DNA of 23,435 bases from positions 1 through 23,435 of the forward strand of contig UQUM01000029.1 of the NCBI GenBank assembly GCA_900544255.1. Reading direction: 5' to 3'. Under the pieces are notes generated by a model. That model was not told the origin of the DNA and made no database searches. It worked only from the letters and a program-made list of their open reading frames with translations. Shown one piece after another: positions 15,354 to 22,179 of this stretch; within the stretch, counting starts at the first letter, position 1; each line of letters opens with the position of its first letter. Origin of the DNA: an uncultured Sutterella sp. (GTDB lineage: Bacteria > Pseudomonadota > Gammaproteobacteria > Burkholderiales > Burkholderiaceae_F). Position numbers and translations under genes: made by a program.

Positions 15354-17708
15354 ATGCGGGCGTGGTTTTCAAAAGCAGCCGCAGCCGCGCGGTTTGAAGT
15401 CGCGTGGGTTCTCTCGCATCCCAAAGAGTGGCTCGCCGCCGTTGCAGCGCCGCTCGTTTGGTGCCTGATGCTGATAGCGGCGTTCGGCGACGGTCTCATG
15501 ACGCAGATCCCCGTGGGATACACCGATGCGGATCGTTCGGCGGCGTCGCGCGAAGTGATTGAGACGCTGTCGGCGCTTCCCTCGGTGCGTCTCGTGCCGT
15601 TTGCAGACGTTGCCGCGGCGGAGCGGGCGTTGAAAACGGCATCGGTGTACGGAGTCGTCACGATTCCGGAAAATTTTGAAGCGGATCGCCGGCGCGGTAC
15701 CGGTTCCCCGGTGGTGCTGCAGATTAATAAGCTCTACTACGCCGTGGGGACGATTCTGGAAGTGGATCTCAAGACGGCGTTGACGAACCTCAAGGCGGCG
15801 GAAACGGCGGTGCAGTTGACGCGGGGGGGCGGAACGTTTGCGGAAAACGCCCGACGGCTGCGGCTTTCCATGCCCGAAGTGTATTTTTTGGGGAATCCGG
15901 CCTTTAATTTCTCGGCATACCTTCTGCCGACGCTGGTACCGGGCGTGATGGCATTGGGGGCTTTGCTGGGGTTTGTCGCAAGTCTCGTGCGCGAATGGCG
16001 CGAAGGCCGGGTGACCGCATGGTTGGCGGCTGCACGCGGGTCGGCGACGGCGGCGGTCGCGGGAAAATTGACGCCGTGGATTGCCGTATGGTTTTTGGCG
16101 GGCGGCGTTTGGGTCGCGGGGTTTGCCGGTGCGGCCGGTTGGGGCGTTGCGGGGAGTCTTTCCGTCTGGTTCCTGGGTACGGCGCTTCTCATGCTGTCGA
16201 TGGCGGCGCTGGCGCTTTTTGCGGCGTCGCTGGCCCCCTCTTGGGTGATTGCGGTGTCCGCCTGCATTTGCTTGGTGGCGCCGACCTTTCCCTTTACCGG
16301 GTTTTCTTTCCCGCTCGACGCAATGTCGCCGGGCGCTCAGTTGTTCGGCGTCTTTCTGCCGCTCACGCATTACCTTGAGCTGCAGTCGGGGGTGTGGGTA
16401 TTGGATGCTCCGGCTGCGGTACTCATAAAGCAGCTGGGGTTGCTCGCGCTTTTTCCCTTGGTGATGGGGGGCGTCGGTTTGCCGATGTTGGTGCACCGCA
16501 TGCACGGCTGGGTGAAAAAGGAAGCGGTCCCCGTTTCGGCGGTTGCGGATACGTCCGGGAATTCGTTTTTGTCCGTCATGGGACAGACGGCGCGTCACGC
16601 CTTCTTTTCCAAAGACACGATTGCGGTGTTTGCGGGTGCCGTAGCGTTTTATCTGATCTTTTACGGCTGGCCTTACAGCGGCCAGCAGGTGGAAAATATT
16701 CCGACGGGGATCGTGGATCTTGATCGGTCGGCGGCGTCTCGGAACTACGTCGAGACGTTGACGGCGGCGCCGGCGGTTTCCGAGCGTTTCATCGTTCATG
16801 ACGCAGCCGAAGGATTGGCCGCTTTCCGGCGCGGCGACGTCGACGTGTTGGTGACGGTGCCCGGGGATTATGAAAAGCGGTTGGCGCGCGGTGAAAACGC
16901 GTCCGTGCATATTTTGGGAAACGGCGCTTACCCCGTGAAAACCCGTGCGGTACAGGGCGCGGCAGGGGCGGCGGCTTCGGACACCGAAGCGCGGTTTGCG
17001 CTTGCGTCCGTCATGAATCCGGGGACGCCTCCCTCGATGTCCGCATCCGCGAAATTGGCAGGCCCCTCGATGACGGTCATTTACCGCTACAACGAAATTT
17101 CCGGCTACGGCAACTACACGGTGCCGATGGTGGGGCCGGTGATCGTGCAGGCGGTGATTCTTTTTGGGGTTTCGGTGGCGTTGGGCAATTGGCTCGTCCT
17201 GAATCGGCGCGAACGTTGGATGGCGGCCGTAGCGAAGCATCCCGTGAAGCGGGGCCTTGCGATGTTTCTCACGTTTTGGCTTATTGCCTTGGCGTGGTTC
17301 CTTTACATGCAGGGCTTTGACTTTTCGTTCGGGGAATACGGCGCGATGGCGAACCCGCCCGCAACGTTTCTCGTGGCGTTCACGTTTACGGCTGCGGTGA
17401 CGGCACTTGCGATGGCGTTGGCCACTGTGACGGGCGCCGGGTGGACGGCCCCCTTGACGGTATCGTTGTCCGCGCCTTCGCTTTTTATTTCGGGCGCCGT
17501 ATGGCCTTTGGAAAACATGAGTCCCGTCGTTCAGGGCGTGGCGCAGCTTCTGCCCTCGACGCAAGGGATCCCTGCGTCGGCAGCCGCGGCTCAGGCAGGC
17601 GCGGCGACTGTGGATGTTTTGCCCGCGTGTCTGCAGATGACGCTCTTGGCGGTGATGTATTTGGTCGTGACTTTGTGGCGGCTACGCCGCGTAGAAGAAA
17701 GAAAATGA
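15354..17708 (+). CDS. Fused double ABC-2 type permease
   Basis: A 784-residue inner-membrane protein made of two consecutive ABC-2 permease units (YhhJ/YbhR type). Unit one (about 1-400) has a first membrane helix at about 27-45, a periplasmic domain starting YTDADRSAASREVIETL, and a block of helices from about 185 to 380. Unit two (about 404-784) repeats the plan, with a helix at about 420-440, the matching domain IVDLDRSAASRNYVETL, and helices from about 590 onwards. Such permeases usually occur as separate genes of about 375 residues together with an ABC ATPase. No ABC ATPase gene is near, so energy coupling must come from elsewhere or by another route. The last codon overlaps the next gene's start (ATGA). 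Confidence 0.87.
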   Translation: MRAWFSKAAAAARFEVAWVLSHPKEWLAAVAAPLVWCLMLIAAFGDGLMTQIPVGYTDADRSAASREVIETLSALPSVRLVPFADVAAAERALKTASVYGVVTIPENFEADRRRGTGSPVVLQINKLYYAVGTILEVDLKTALTNLKAAETAVQLTRGGGTFAENARRLRLSMPEVYFLGNPAFNFSAYLLPTLVPGVMALGALLGFVASLVREWREGRVTAWLAAARGSATAAVAGKLTPWIAVWFLAGGVWVAGFAGAAGWGVAGSLSVWFLGTALLMLSMAALALFAASLAPSWVIAVSACICLVAPTFPFTGFSFPLDAMSPGAQLFGVFLPLTHYLELQSGVWVLDAPAAVLIKQLGLLALFPLVMGGVGLPMLVHRMHGWVKKEAVPVSAVADTSGNSFLSVMGQTARHAFFSKDTIAVFAGAVAFYLIFYGWPYSGQQVENIPTGIVDLDRSAASRNYVETLTAAPAVSERFIVHDAAEGLAAFRRGDVDVLVTVPGDYEKRLARGENASVHILGNGAYPVKTRAVQGAAGAAASDTEARFALASVMNPGTPPSMSASAKLAGPSMTVIYRYNEISGYGNYTVPMVGPVIVQAVILFGVSVALGNWLVLNRRERWMAAVAKHPVKRGLAMFLTFWLIALAWFLYMQGFDFSFGEYGAMANPPATFLVAFTFTAAVTALAMALATVTGAGWTAPLTVSLSAPSLFISGAVWPLENMSPVVQGVAQLLPSTQGIPASAAAAQAGAATVDVLPACLQMTLLAVMYLVVTLWRLRRVEERK

Positions 17709-18685
17709 CGGCTTTTCCTGGTTTTATCGATTTGCAGAGCGGCGTGGACAAAACGGAAGCGGTGGCTCAATGGCTTGAAGAGGGAGCGTGGCAACTCATT
17801 TTCCGGCCGATTGGTTTCGGTAAGACGGCGTGGTTGGATCTGCTGCAGGCGTATTGCGATGAAGCGGCGGCACCGTACTCTGAAGAACGGTTTTCCGGGA
17901 CTTGGATTGCGGCGCATCCGACGGTACACAAGAACGCCCGCCGCGTATTGCGGCTCTCGTTTCAAGGTTGCAGCGGAGCGGACGGTAAGACCGTATTTTT
18001 GGAGCGACTCCGGGCAGGTATGCGGGATTTCTTTGCGCGGTATCCGGCAGAAGCGTCGGAGGCGGCGTTGGTGAGAGAAGAAAAGTCGCCGGCCGGTCTC
18101 TGGGATGTTTTTTCAAGATTGGTGCAGCCGATGGGCGAGCGACGCTTGGTGGTGCTGATCGACGATGTGGACGGTACGGGCGATGATGCGGCGGTGCTGT
18201 CGGCTCGGCAACGTGAGGGCGAGAAGCCGTGGTTGACGGCGTTTTACGGTGCGATGAAAAATGCACAAAGTCTGTTGGGGATGCAGGTTTTTGCCGTCGG
18301 AGAGAATCCCTTGGCGTTGTTGGAATGGTGTCGGGGCGCCGGTCTTTCTCGCAATGTGACGACGGACGCTCGGTATGCCGCGCTGTTTGGAAAAGCCGTA
18401 CGGGATTCTGAAAGTGAGAAGGCGGGGGATCGGTTTTGCTTTTGCAGGTGTTCAAGCACGGTTGTTCGACGCGCGGCAACGCCGGCGGAGGACGCTGCCG
18501 CGGCGTTTCAGAAGCAACGTTTGAACCAAATTCTCGTACTGTATCCGACGGCCGTTGCAGAGACGCTTTTGACCGCATTGAAATCCGGCTCGGCGCCGGC
18601 GGGGGAACCCCGGCAAAGGCCGCGTGGCATGCACCTGAAGAGGAGATGTTGCTCTCGTCCCACCTTTTCTACGCTGGATTCCTGA
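17705..18685 (+). CDS. Divergent AAA-ATPase-like protein (PF09820 type), apparently frameshifted near its end
   Basis: A 326-residue protein whose N-terminal half resembles the predicted AAA-ATPase family often found in many copies in gut bacteria. It has the DKT entry motif (residues 15-17), a P-loop-like RPIGFGKT (34-41, family form RPRRFGKS), a Walker B-like VVLIDDVD (149-156) and the later marker VTTDARYAALFG. Usual members have about 500-600 residues and a nuclease-like C-terminal domain, absent here. From about residue 300 the frame turns Arg/Cys-rich, whereas another frame continues with a more protein-like end to 18756. The gene may be decaying. It is joined to the permease gene by ATGA and so was probably translated with it. 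Its function is unknown. Confidence 0.65.
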   Translation: MTAFPGFIDLQSGVDKTEAVAQWLEEGAWQLIFRPIGFGKTAWLDLLQAYCDEAAAPYSEERFSGTWIAAHPTVHKNARRVLRLSFQGCSGADGKTVFLERLRAGMRDFFARYPAEASEAALVREEKSPAGLWDVFSRLVQPMGERRLVVLIDDVDGTGDDAAVLSARQREGEKPWLTAFYGAMKNAQSLLGMQVFAVGENPLALLEWCRGAGLSRNVTTDARYAALFGKAVRDSESEKAGDRFCFCRCSSTVVRRAATPAEDAAAAFQKQRLNQILVLYPTAVAETLLTALKSGSAPAGEPRQRPRGMHLKRRCCSRPTFSTLDS

Positions 18686-18756
18686 CGTATTCGGGCGCAG
18701 GGAATCGAGCGCTGCAATGGACTGAAACGGCGCTCCGGGTGCTGGACGCCGATTGA
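18601..18756 (+). pseudogene. Displaced 3' end of the AAA-ATPase-like gene
   Basis: From the GGGGG run at 18601-18605 a different frame encodes a plausible ending of about 50 residues, GTPAKAAWHAPEEEMLL through LFYAGFLTY to LRVLDAD and a stop at 18754-18756. LFYAGFLTY resembles the LxxxGYLT segment of the PF09820 family. A one-base shift at the G run would join it to residues 1-300 of the preceding frame. It is read as part of the same gene, separated by an indel or a sequencing error. Confidence 0.5.
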
Positions 18757-18761
18757 AAACA

Positions 18762-18793
18762 AACGGCGGAGATTCTCGCGAGTCTTCGCCGTT
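18762..18793. terminator. Bidirectional terminator between the AAA-like gene and the C69 dipeptidase gene
   Basis: The stem AACGGCGGAGA / TCTTCGCCGTT (one wobble) closes a loop of about ten bases. Its minus-strand side is followed by TTGTTTTC and its plus-strand side by GCTGTTT. It lies between convergent genes, 22 nt beyond the dipeptidase stop. Confidence 0.75.
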
Positions 18794-18815
18794 GCTGTTT
18801 CAGCCGGTCGGAGAA

Positions 18816-20246
18816 TCAGTCCTTCTTCTTGCGGTTCGCGAAGAAGTTCGCCTTTTCAATGTCGGCCGTGCGCTGAGTGAAGAGTTCGTTCGTGAGCGAA
18901 TCGACGAGCGCGAGCGTGTCGGCAATGACGCTGGCGTTGAACGTCTGTAGCATCGCGTGAGCCGCGGTTTCGTCCGCTGTTTTCGCGGCGACGTAGGCCT
19001 TTTCAAAGGCGGCCATGGCCGTGAAGAGTTTCGCTTCATGCGCGGCCACCGCTTCGTGCACGATCGGCGCGAGCGTCGGATAGTCCGTCATCGCGAGCGT
19101 CTGCAGCTTGCGGAACTTCCAGTAAACGGATTCGTTGTCCGCGTGATCAGTGCCGAGACCGAATTCGGCGGGCACTGCGTCCAGTCCTTGGTAAAACGGG
19201 ATGAAGCACGACAGATCCGCCATGCCGAAGGCGACGTAAAGGACGCAGCCGATTTCCTTGGGGAGTTCGGGCTTAACCTGCAGGACGTGCGCTTCGTAGG
19301 TGCGGAAAACGCTGATGGGACGCCAGGGTTCGTTGCCGTTTAACCCGTTGCTGTAGGGGTCGTGATCCGTGCCGATATAGTGATCGCGCATGACGGCCAT
19401 GAGGTCTGCGACCGTAACGGGCTTTTCGGGCGTGAGGTAGACGGCGTAGTCGCGTCCGGTGTCGGGGGCCTGTTCGAGCGAGGGGTTAAAACGCTTTTGC
19501 ATGACCCACACGCGCGGATCGTTGTAGGTACGGTCGCGATCGTCGTTTCGGGTGTAAGCGGCGGCAAAATCAAAGTCGCCGGCCGTTTCGTCATAAAACC
19601 CGTGATCCTTGGCCCAGCTGACGAGCGTTTTTGAAGCCATCATCGCGTCGGACGTCGGATCGTAGGCGCGCAGGCGCCCCTGATTGCCGCTTGCAAAGTA
19701 CTGATCAGCCGGGCAGCGGTGCGCGAGCCACTGGTGTCCGGTGCCGGTTTCAAGGTACCACACGTCGTGCGCGTCAATGAAGCCTACTCCGAACCCTTCG
19801 GCGCAGCCCGCGGTTTCAATGATGTGCCCCAGGAGGGCGCAGGCCGCTTTCGCGGACGTCGCCTGCGGAAGAATCACGTCCGGAATATCGTCTTCGCTGA
19901 TGCCCGTTGCTTTGTTGTAGGGATCAAGCGCCAAGGCGTCGTCGCGGGCGAAGATGGATTCGGTGCCGGTGAGGCCCACGCCCAATTCGTTAAAACCGGC
20001 AGCGCCATGCAGCTGCGTCTTCCAATTGCAGACGGTCGTAAAGCGCAGGGTCTTTTCGGGCATCGGCCACGTGAAGTCGTTCAGTCCCTGATGCGCCTTG
20101 CAGCTGTACGTCCAACCGCCTTCCTTTACGAAAGCGTCATGAACGAGAAAGTGCTGCGCCTTCAGGGAAGAGCTGTCCGCGCTTCGGGCGATGAGAAACG
20201 AGCTGTCGGCCGTGGCGCGTTCGCCGACTACGATGCTGGTGCACAT
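18816..20246 (-). CDS. C69 family dipeptidase (PepD-like Ntn hydrolase)
   Basis: A 476-residue cysteine peptidase of family C69, which cleaves a broad range of dipeptides. As in other members Cys follows the initiator Met (MCTSIVVGERATADSS), so that Cys2 becomes the N-terminal nucleophile after Met removal. The usual DGS and ARNED residues of this segment read DSS and ARSAD here, a mild divergence. Further family segments are the FNELGVGLTGTES and GVGFIDAHDVWYLETGTGHQWLAHR blocks and the later FGMADLSCFIPFYQG. There is no signal peptide, so it should be cytoplasmic. CAGAGG lies about 8 nt before the ATG. The gene diverges from the AraC-type regulator across a 288-nt region with promoter and operator-like repeats. 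Confidence 0.93.
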   Translation of the reverse strand: MCTSIVVGERATADSSFLIARSADSSSLKAQHFLVHDAFVKEGGWTYSCKAHQGLNDFTWPMPEKTLRFTTVCNWKTQLHGAAGFNELGVGLTGTESIFARDDALALDPYNKATGISEDDIPDVILPQATSAKAACALLGHIIETAGCAEGFGVGFIDAHDVWYLETGTGHQWLAHRCPADQYFASGNQGRLRAYDPTSDAMMASKTLVSWAKDHGFYDETAGDFDFAAAYTRNDDRDRTYNDPRVWVMQKRFNPSLEQAPDTGRDYAVYLTPEKPVTVADLMAVMRDHYIGTDHDPYSNGLNGNEPWRPISVFRTYEAHVLQVKPELPKEIGCVLYVAFGMADLSCFIPFYQGLDAVPAEFGLGTDHADNESVYWKFRKLQTLAMTDYPTLAPIVHEAVAAHEAKLFTAMAAFEKAYVAAKTADETAAHAMLQTFNASVIADTLALVDSLTNELFTQRTADIEKANFFANRKKKD

Positions 20247-20284
20247 GGATGGGCCTCTGAAAAAAAAGAGGTAAAGCTTTTGAT

Positions 20285-20297
20285 AGGCAAAATGCCT
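20285..20297. promoter_or_regulatory. Operator-like palindrome AGGCAAAATGCCT
   Basis: Five-base arms AGGCA/TGCCT flank three A residues. It lies just downstream of the predicted start of dipeptidase transcription and shares the GGCA core with the cluster at 20336-20354. Regulator unknown. Confidence 0.4.
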
Positions 20298-20308
20298 TAG
20301 GTGACGCT

Positions 20309-20314
20309 ATTGTA
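20309..20314 (-). promoter_or_regulatory. -10 box of the C69 dipeptidase promoter
   Basis: On the minus strand this reads TACAAT, one base off consensus, 63 nt from the dipeptidase start. Its expected -35 position (about 20332-20337) has a poor match and runs into the palindrome at 20336-20347, which suggests a regulated promoter. Confidence 0.5.
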
Positions 20315-20335
20315 GAGAAAAGCGACCGGGTTCGC

Positions 20336-20354
20336 TTGCCGCGGCAAACTTGCC
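20336..20354. promoter_or_regulatory. Three alternating TTGCC/GGCAA half-sites
   Basis: TTGCC-GC-GGCAA-AC-TTGCC: a perfect 12-bp palindrome (20336-20347) with a third half-site that makes a second inverted pair. It covers the expected -35 region of the dipeptidase promoter. Regulator unknown; the divergently encoded AraC protein is one candidate. Confidence 0.45.
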
Positions 20355-20397
20355 TTTTCCTGTCGTAAAAATGAAAAATCATAGAAATTTGTAACGA

Positions 20398-20425
20398 TTG
20401 AAATGGATGAGGAAATGATTAAAAT
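20398..20425 (+). promoter_or_regulatory. Promoter of the AraC-type regulator gene
   Basis: TTGAAA (20398-20403), a 16-bp spacer and TAAAAT (20420-20425), within an AT-rich stretch. Predicted transcription from about 20432 gives a leader of about 100 nt that contains the 11-bp repeats. Confidence 0.6.
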
Positions 20426-20448
20426 ATGAATAAATACAGCGAGTTGTC

Positions 20449-20470
20449 GAAATTTGTCGGAAATTTGTCG
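20449..20470 (+). repeat. Tandem 11-bp direct repeat in the araC-type leader
   Basis: GAAATTTGTCG occurs twice back to back, one helical turn apart, about 17-38 bases after the predicted transcription start. A third GAAATTTGT is at 20384-20392, just before the -35 box. Direct repeats at one-turn spacing are typical of AraC-family binding sites, so self-regulation is a reasonable guess. Confidence 0.5.
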
Positions 20471-20534
20471 ATGTTGCCTGAAAACGGATTCGGAAGCAGA
20501 ATTCGCCTCCTTCGTAAGGAAGGAAACTTCTATC

Positions 20535-21470
20535 ATGAGCGAAATCATTTCTCCCGTTATTGAAGAATTGGCAGAGCGCGCGATGGCGTTCACGGGCGGC
20601 CGCGAAGGCTATTACCCGACGCCGATCGACGGGTTGTCGTTTACCGTGCACGGCAAAGCGGGCGGCGCCTGCACGTGTTCGGTGTATGAGCCTTCGTTTG
20701 CGCTGATGCTGCAGGGACGAAAGCGCAGTGAATGCGGGAAAAGCGTCTACGAATACGGGGCAGGGGACTGCATGTTGGTCAACGTCGACGTACCCGCCCG
20801 CTATACGATTTTGGAAGCGACGCCCGACAAGCCCTTTATCGGCTGCAGCCTCAAGTTGGACAGCGTCGCCGTGACGGAAATGATCGCCAAACTGCCGGGG
20901 CTGGATGATCTTAAAGACCGGCATGCTCGGGCGATCGTGGTGAGTCGGGCGACCGCGGCAATGGAAGCGGATTTCTTAAGCCTCATGCGGATGTTTGATT
21001 CGCCGGCGGAAATGAAATTGCGGGCACCGATTTTGATTCGGGACATCTATTCCCTCCTGCTTCTCGGAAAAATGGGCGAGGGGATCCGCAGCATGTTTAC
21101 GCAGACGGGGCGCTCAGGTCGCGTCACGCAGGCGGTGAGTTGGTTGAGAACGAACTATCGCTCGGCTTTTACGATCGAAGAACTTGCCGAGCGCGTTCAT
21201 ATGTCGGTTTCAAGTTTTCATCGGCACTTTAAGAGCGTCACCTCCATGTCGCCGCTGCAGTACCAAAAGCGGCTCCGTTTGGGCGAAGCCCAGCGCCTGA
21301 TGCTGACCGAAGGCAAAGACGTGGCGGCCGCGGCCTACGCCGTGGGGTACGAAAGCCCTACGCAGTTTTCCCGCGAATATAAGCAACTCTTCGGGGACGC
21401 TCCCGGGCGCGACATCAAAAACCGGCTGCAAACCGTGAAGGGCGATCCGGTGTTTCCGGCAAAGGCGTAA
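20535..21470 (+). CDS. AraC family transcriptional regulator (AraC_N type, YqhC-like)
   Basis: A 311-residue DNA-binding regulator. The N-terminal sensing domain (about 20-175, AraC_N/PF06719 style) has YEPSFALMLQGRK and the GDCMLVNVDVPA cupin-like strand segment. The C-terminal AraC domain carries two helix-turn-helix units at about 213-234 (TIEELAERVHMSVSSFHRHF) and 262-286 (ending GYESPTQFSREYKQLFG). The ATG at 20535 has a strong AAGGAAGG site; a TTG 27 codons upstream would read through the repeats and is rejected. It reads away from the dipeptidase gene, which is a likely target. The 3' end faces the next gene with only one base between the stops. Confidence 0.93.
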   Translation: MSEIISPVIEELAERAMAFTGGREGYYPTPIDGLSFTVHGKAGGACTCSVYEPSFALMLQGRKRSECGKSVYEYGAGDCMLVNVDVPARYTILEATPDKPFIGCSLKLDSVAVTEMIAKLPGLDDLKDRHARAIVVSRATAAMEADFLSLMRMFDSPAEMKLRAPILIRDIYSLLLLGKMGEGIRSMFTQTGRSGRVTQAVSWLRTNYRSAFTIEELAERVHMSVSSFHRHFKSVTSMSPLQYQKRLRLGEAQRLMLTEGKDVAAAAYAVGYESPTQFSREYKQLFGDAPGRDIKNRLQTVKGDPVFPAKA

Positions 21471-21471
21471 G

Positions 21472-21951
21472 TCAGGTGCCCGCGGCTTTCTTTTCGTCCA
21501 TTCGGTCGGCAACGTAGTAGAGTATCTTCAATACGCGGTAACGGGCGCAGGCCGCGATGACGGTTGCGAGCGCCAGAAGGACGAGGTCGCTCGCGTAGGA
21601 AGCGGCCATGGGGTCGGAATAGAAGAACCCCAACCCCATGGTGAGGAGCAGCGCCGCCGCAAAAAGGGCGAGCGAGCGACGAAAGGCGCTGCGGCATTCG
21701 ATTTCGCGCGCGTCCGTCAATTCCCGGTGCAAAAGCGTGTTGATCGCGTAATCCGCAGGCACCGCGCGCCGCAGTTCCGTTTCCGTGAAGGTGAGGCCGT
21801 TGTCGGCCATGAGTTTTTTAAGCTGTGCTAATTTGCCTTCGAACCGCATGGCCCAGAAGGGGCGCGCCAGGCGCCAGGCCTGCAGCGCCAGATAAAGGAG
21901 CGCGAGCGCAAAGCAGATGGAATTGATGAAGTTGTCGGAAAGGTCGGCCAT
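21472..21951 (-). CDS. Small membrane protein of unknown function
   Basis: A 159-residue protein that I do not recognise. It appears to have one N-terminal membrane helix (about 10-30), a soluble stretch of about 60 residues rich in charged residues (LKKLMADNGLTFTETELRRA), and two more helices at about 93-110 and 118-138, ending in a Lys-rich tail. This suggests an inner-membrane protein. Codon use resembles its neighbours. No ribosome site is clear before the ATG. It converges with the AraC-type gene, whose stop is one base from its own, and diverges from ribH. Confidence 0.7.
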   Translation of the reverse strand: MADLSDNFINSICFALALLYLALQAWRLARPFWAMRFEGKLAQLKKLMADNGLTFTETELRRAVPADYAINTLLHRELTDAREIECRSAFRRSLALFAAALLLTMGLGFFYSDPMAASYASDLVLLALATVIAACARYRVLKILYYVADRMDEKKAAGT

Positions 21952-22101
21952 GATGCGGAGGATTCGTGGTTGTCGAAGTAGCGACAGTTTACCAACAGCG
22001 GCGAAAAGCCTTGCAAACCAGGCGCAGATTTCATCGAGCCCGCGGCTGATTTTTTTTGAAGAAACCGGCCGGTGAATTGCCCCAAGCGCGGGGAAGCCCG
22101 T

Positions 22102-22107
22102 TAAAAT
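22102..22107 (+). promoter_or_regulatory. Candidate -10 box (TAAAAT) of ribH-nusB
   Basis: TAAAAT in the context CCGTTAAAAT, 73 nt before the ribH start; TTGCCC at 22077-22082 could act as a -35 box but with a long 19-bp spacer. Transcription would start near 22114. Confidence 0.4.
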
Positions 22108-22126
22108 AACCGATCTAACAGTTTTT

Positions 22127-22144
22127 GGGGAAGTAATTTTCCCC
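22127..22144 (+). other. Hairpin in the ribH leader
   Basis: GGGGAAG pairs with TTTCCCC (one wobble) around a TAAT tetraloop; a run of six T begins 9 nt later, at 22153. It could be a weak attenuator or terminator within the ribH leader. The gap between stem and T run is longer than normal. Confidence 0.4.
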
Positions 22145-22179
22145 GTGCGTTATTTTTTGAGATTGGAGTTGTGTCAGTC

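Noticed and set aside
14318..15661. 447-codon open frame antisense to the adaptor gene and the permease start
   Set aside because: It crosses two well-supported genes, and its composition is Arg/His-rich without domains.
15369..17564. 731-codon open frame antisense to the permease gene
   Set aside because: Extremely Arg/His/Gln-rich with no recognisable segments; a by-product of codon bias in the real gene.
12831..22170. Transposon or integron carrying the accessory block
   Set aside because: No transposase, integrase, terminal inverted repeats or target duplication could be seen, so mobility is not claimed.
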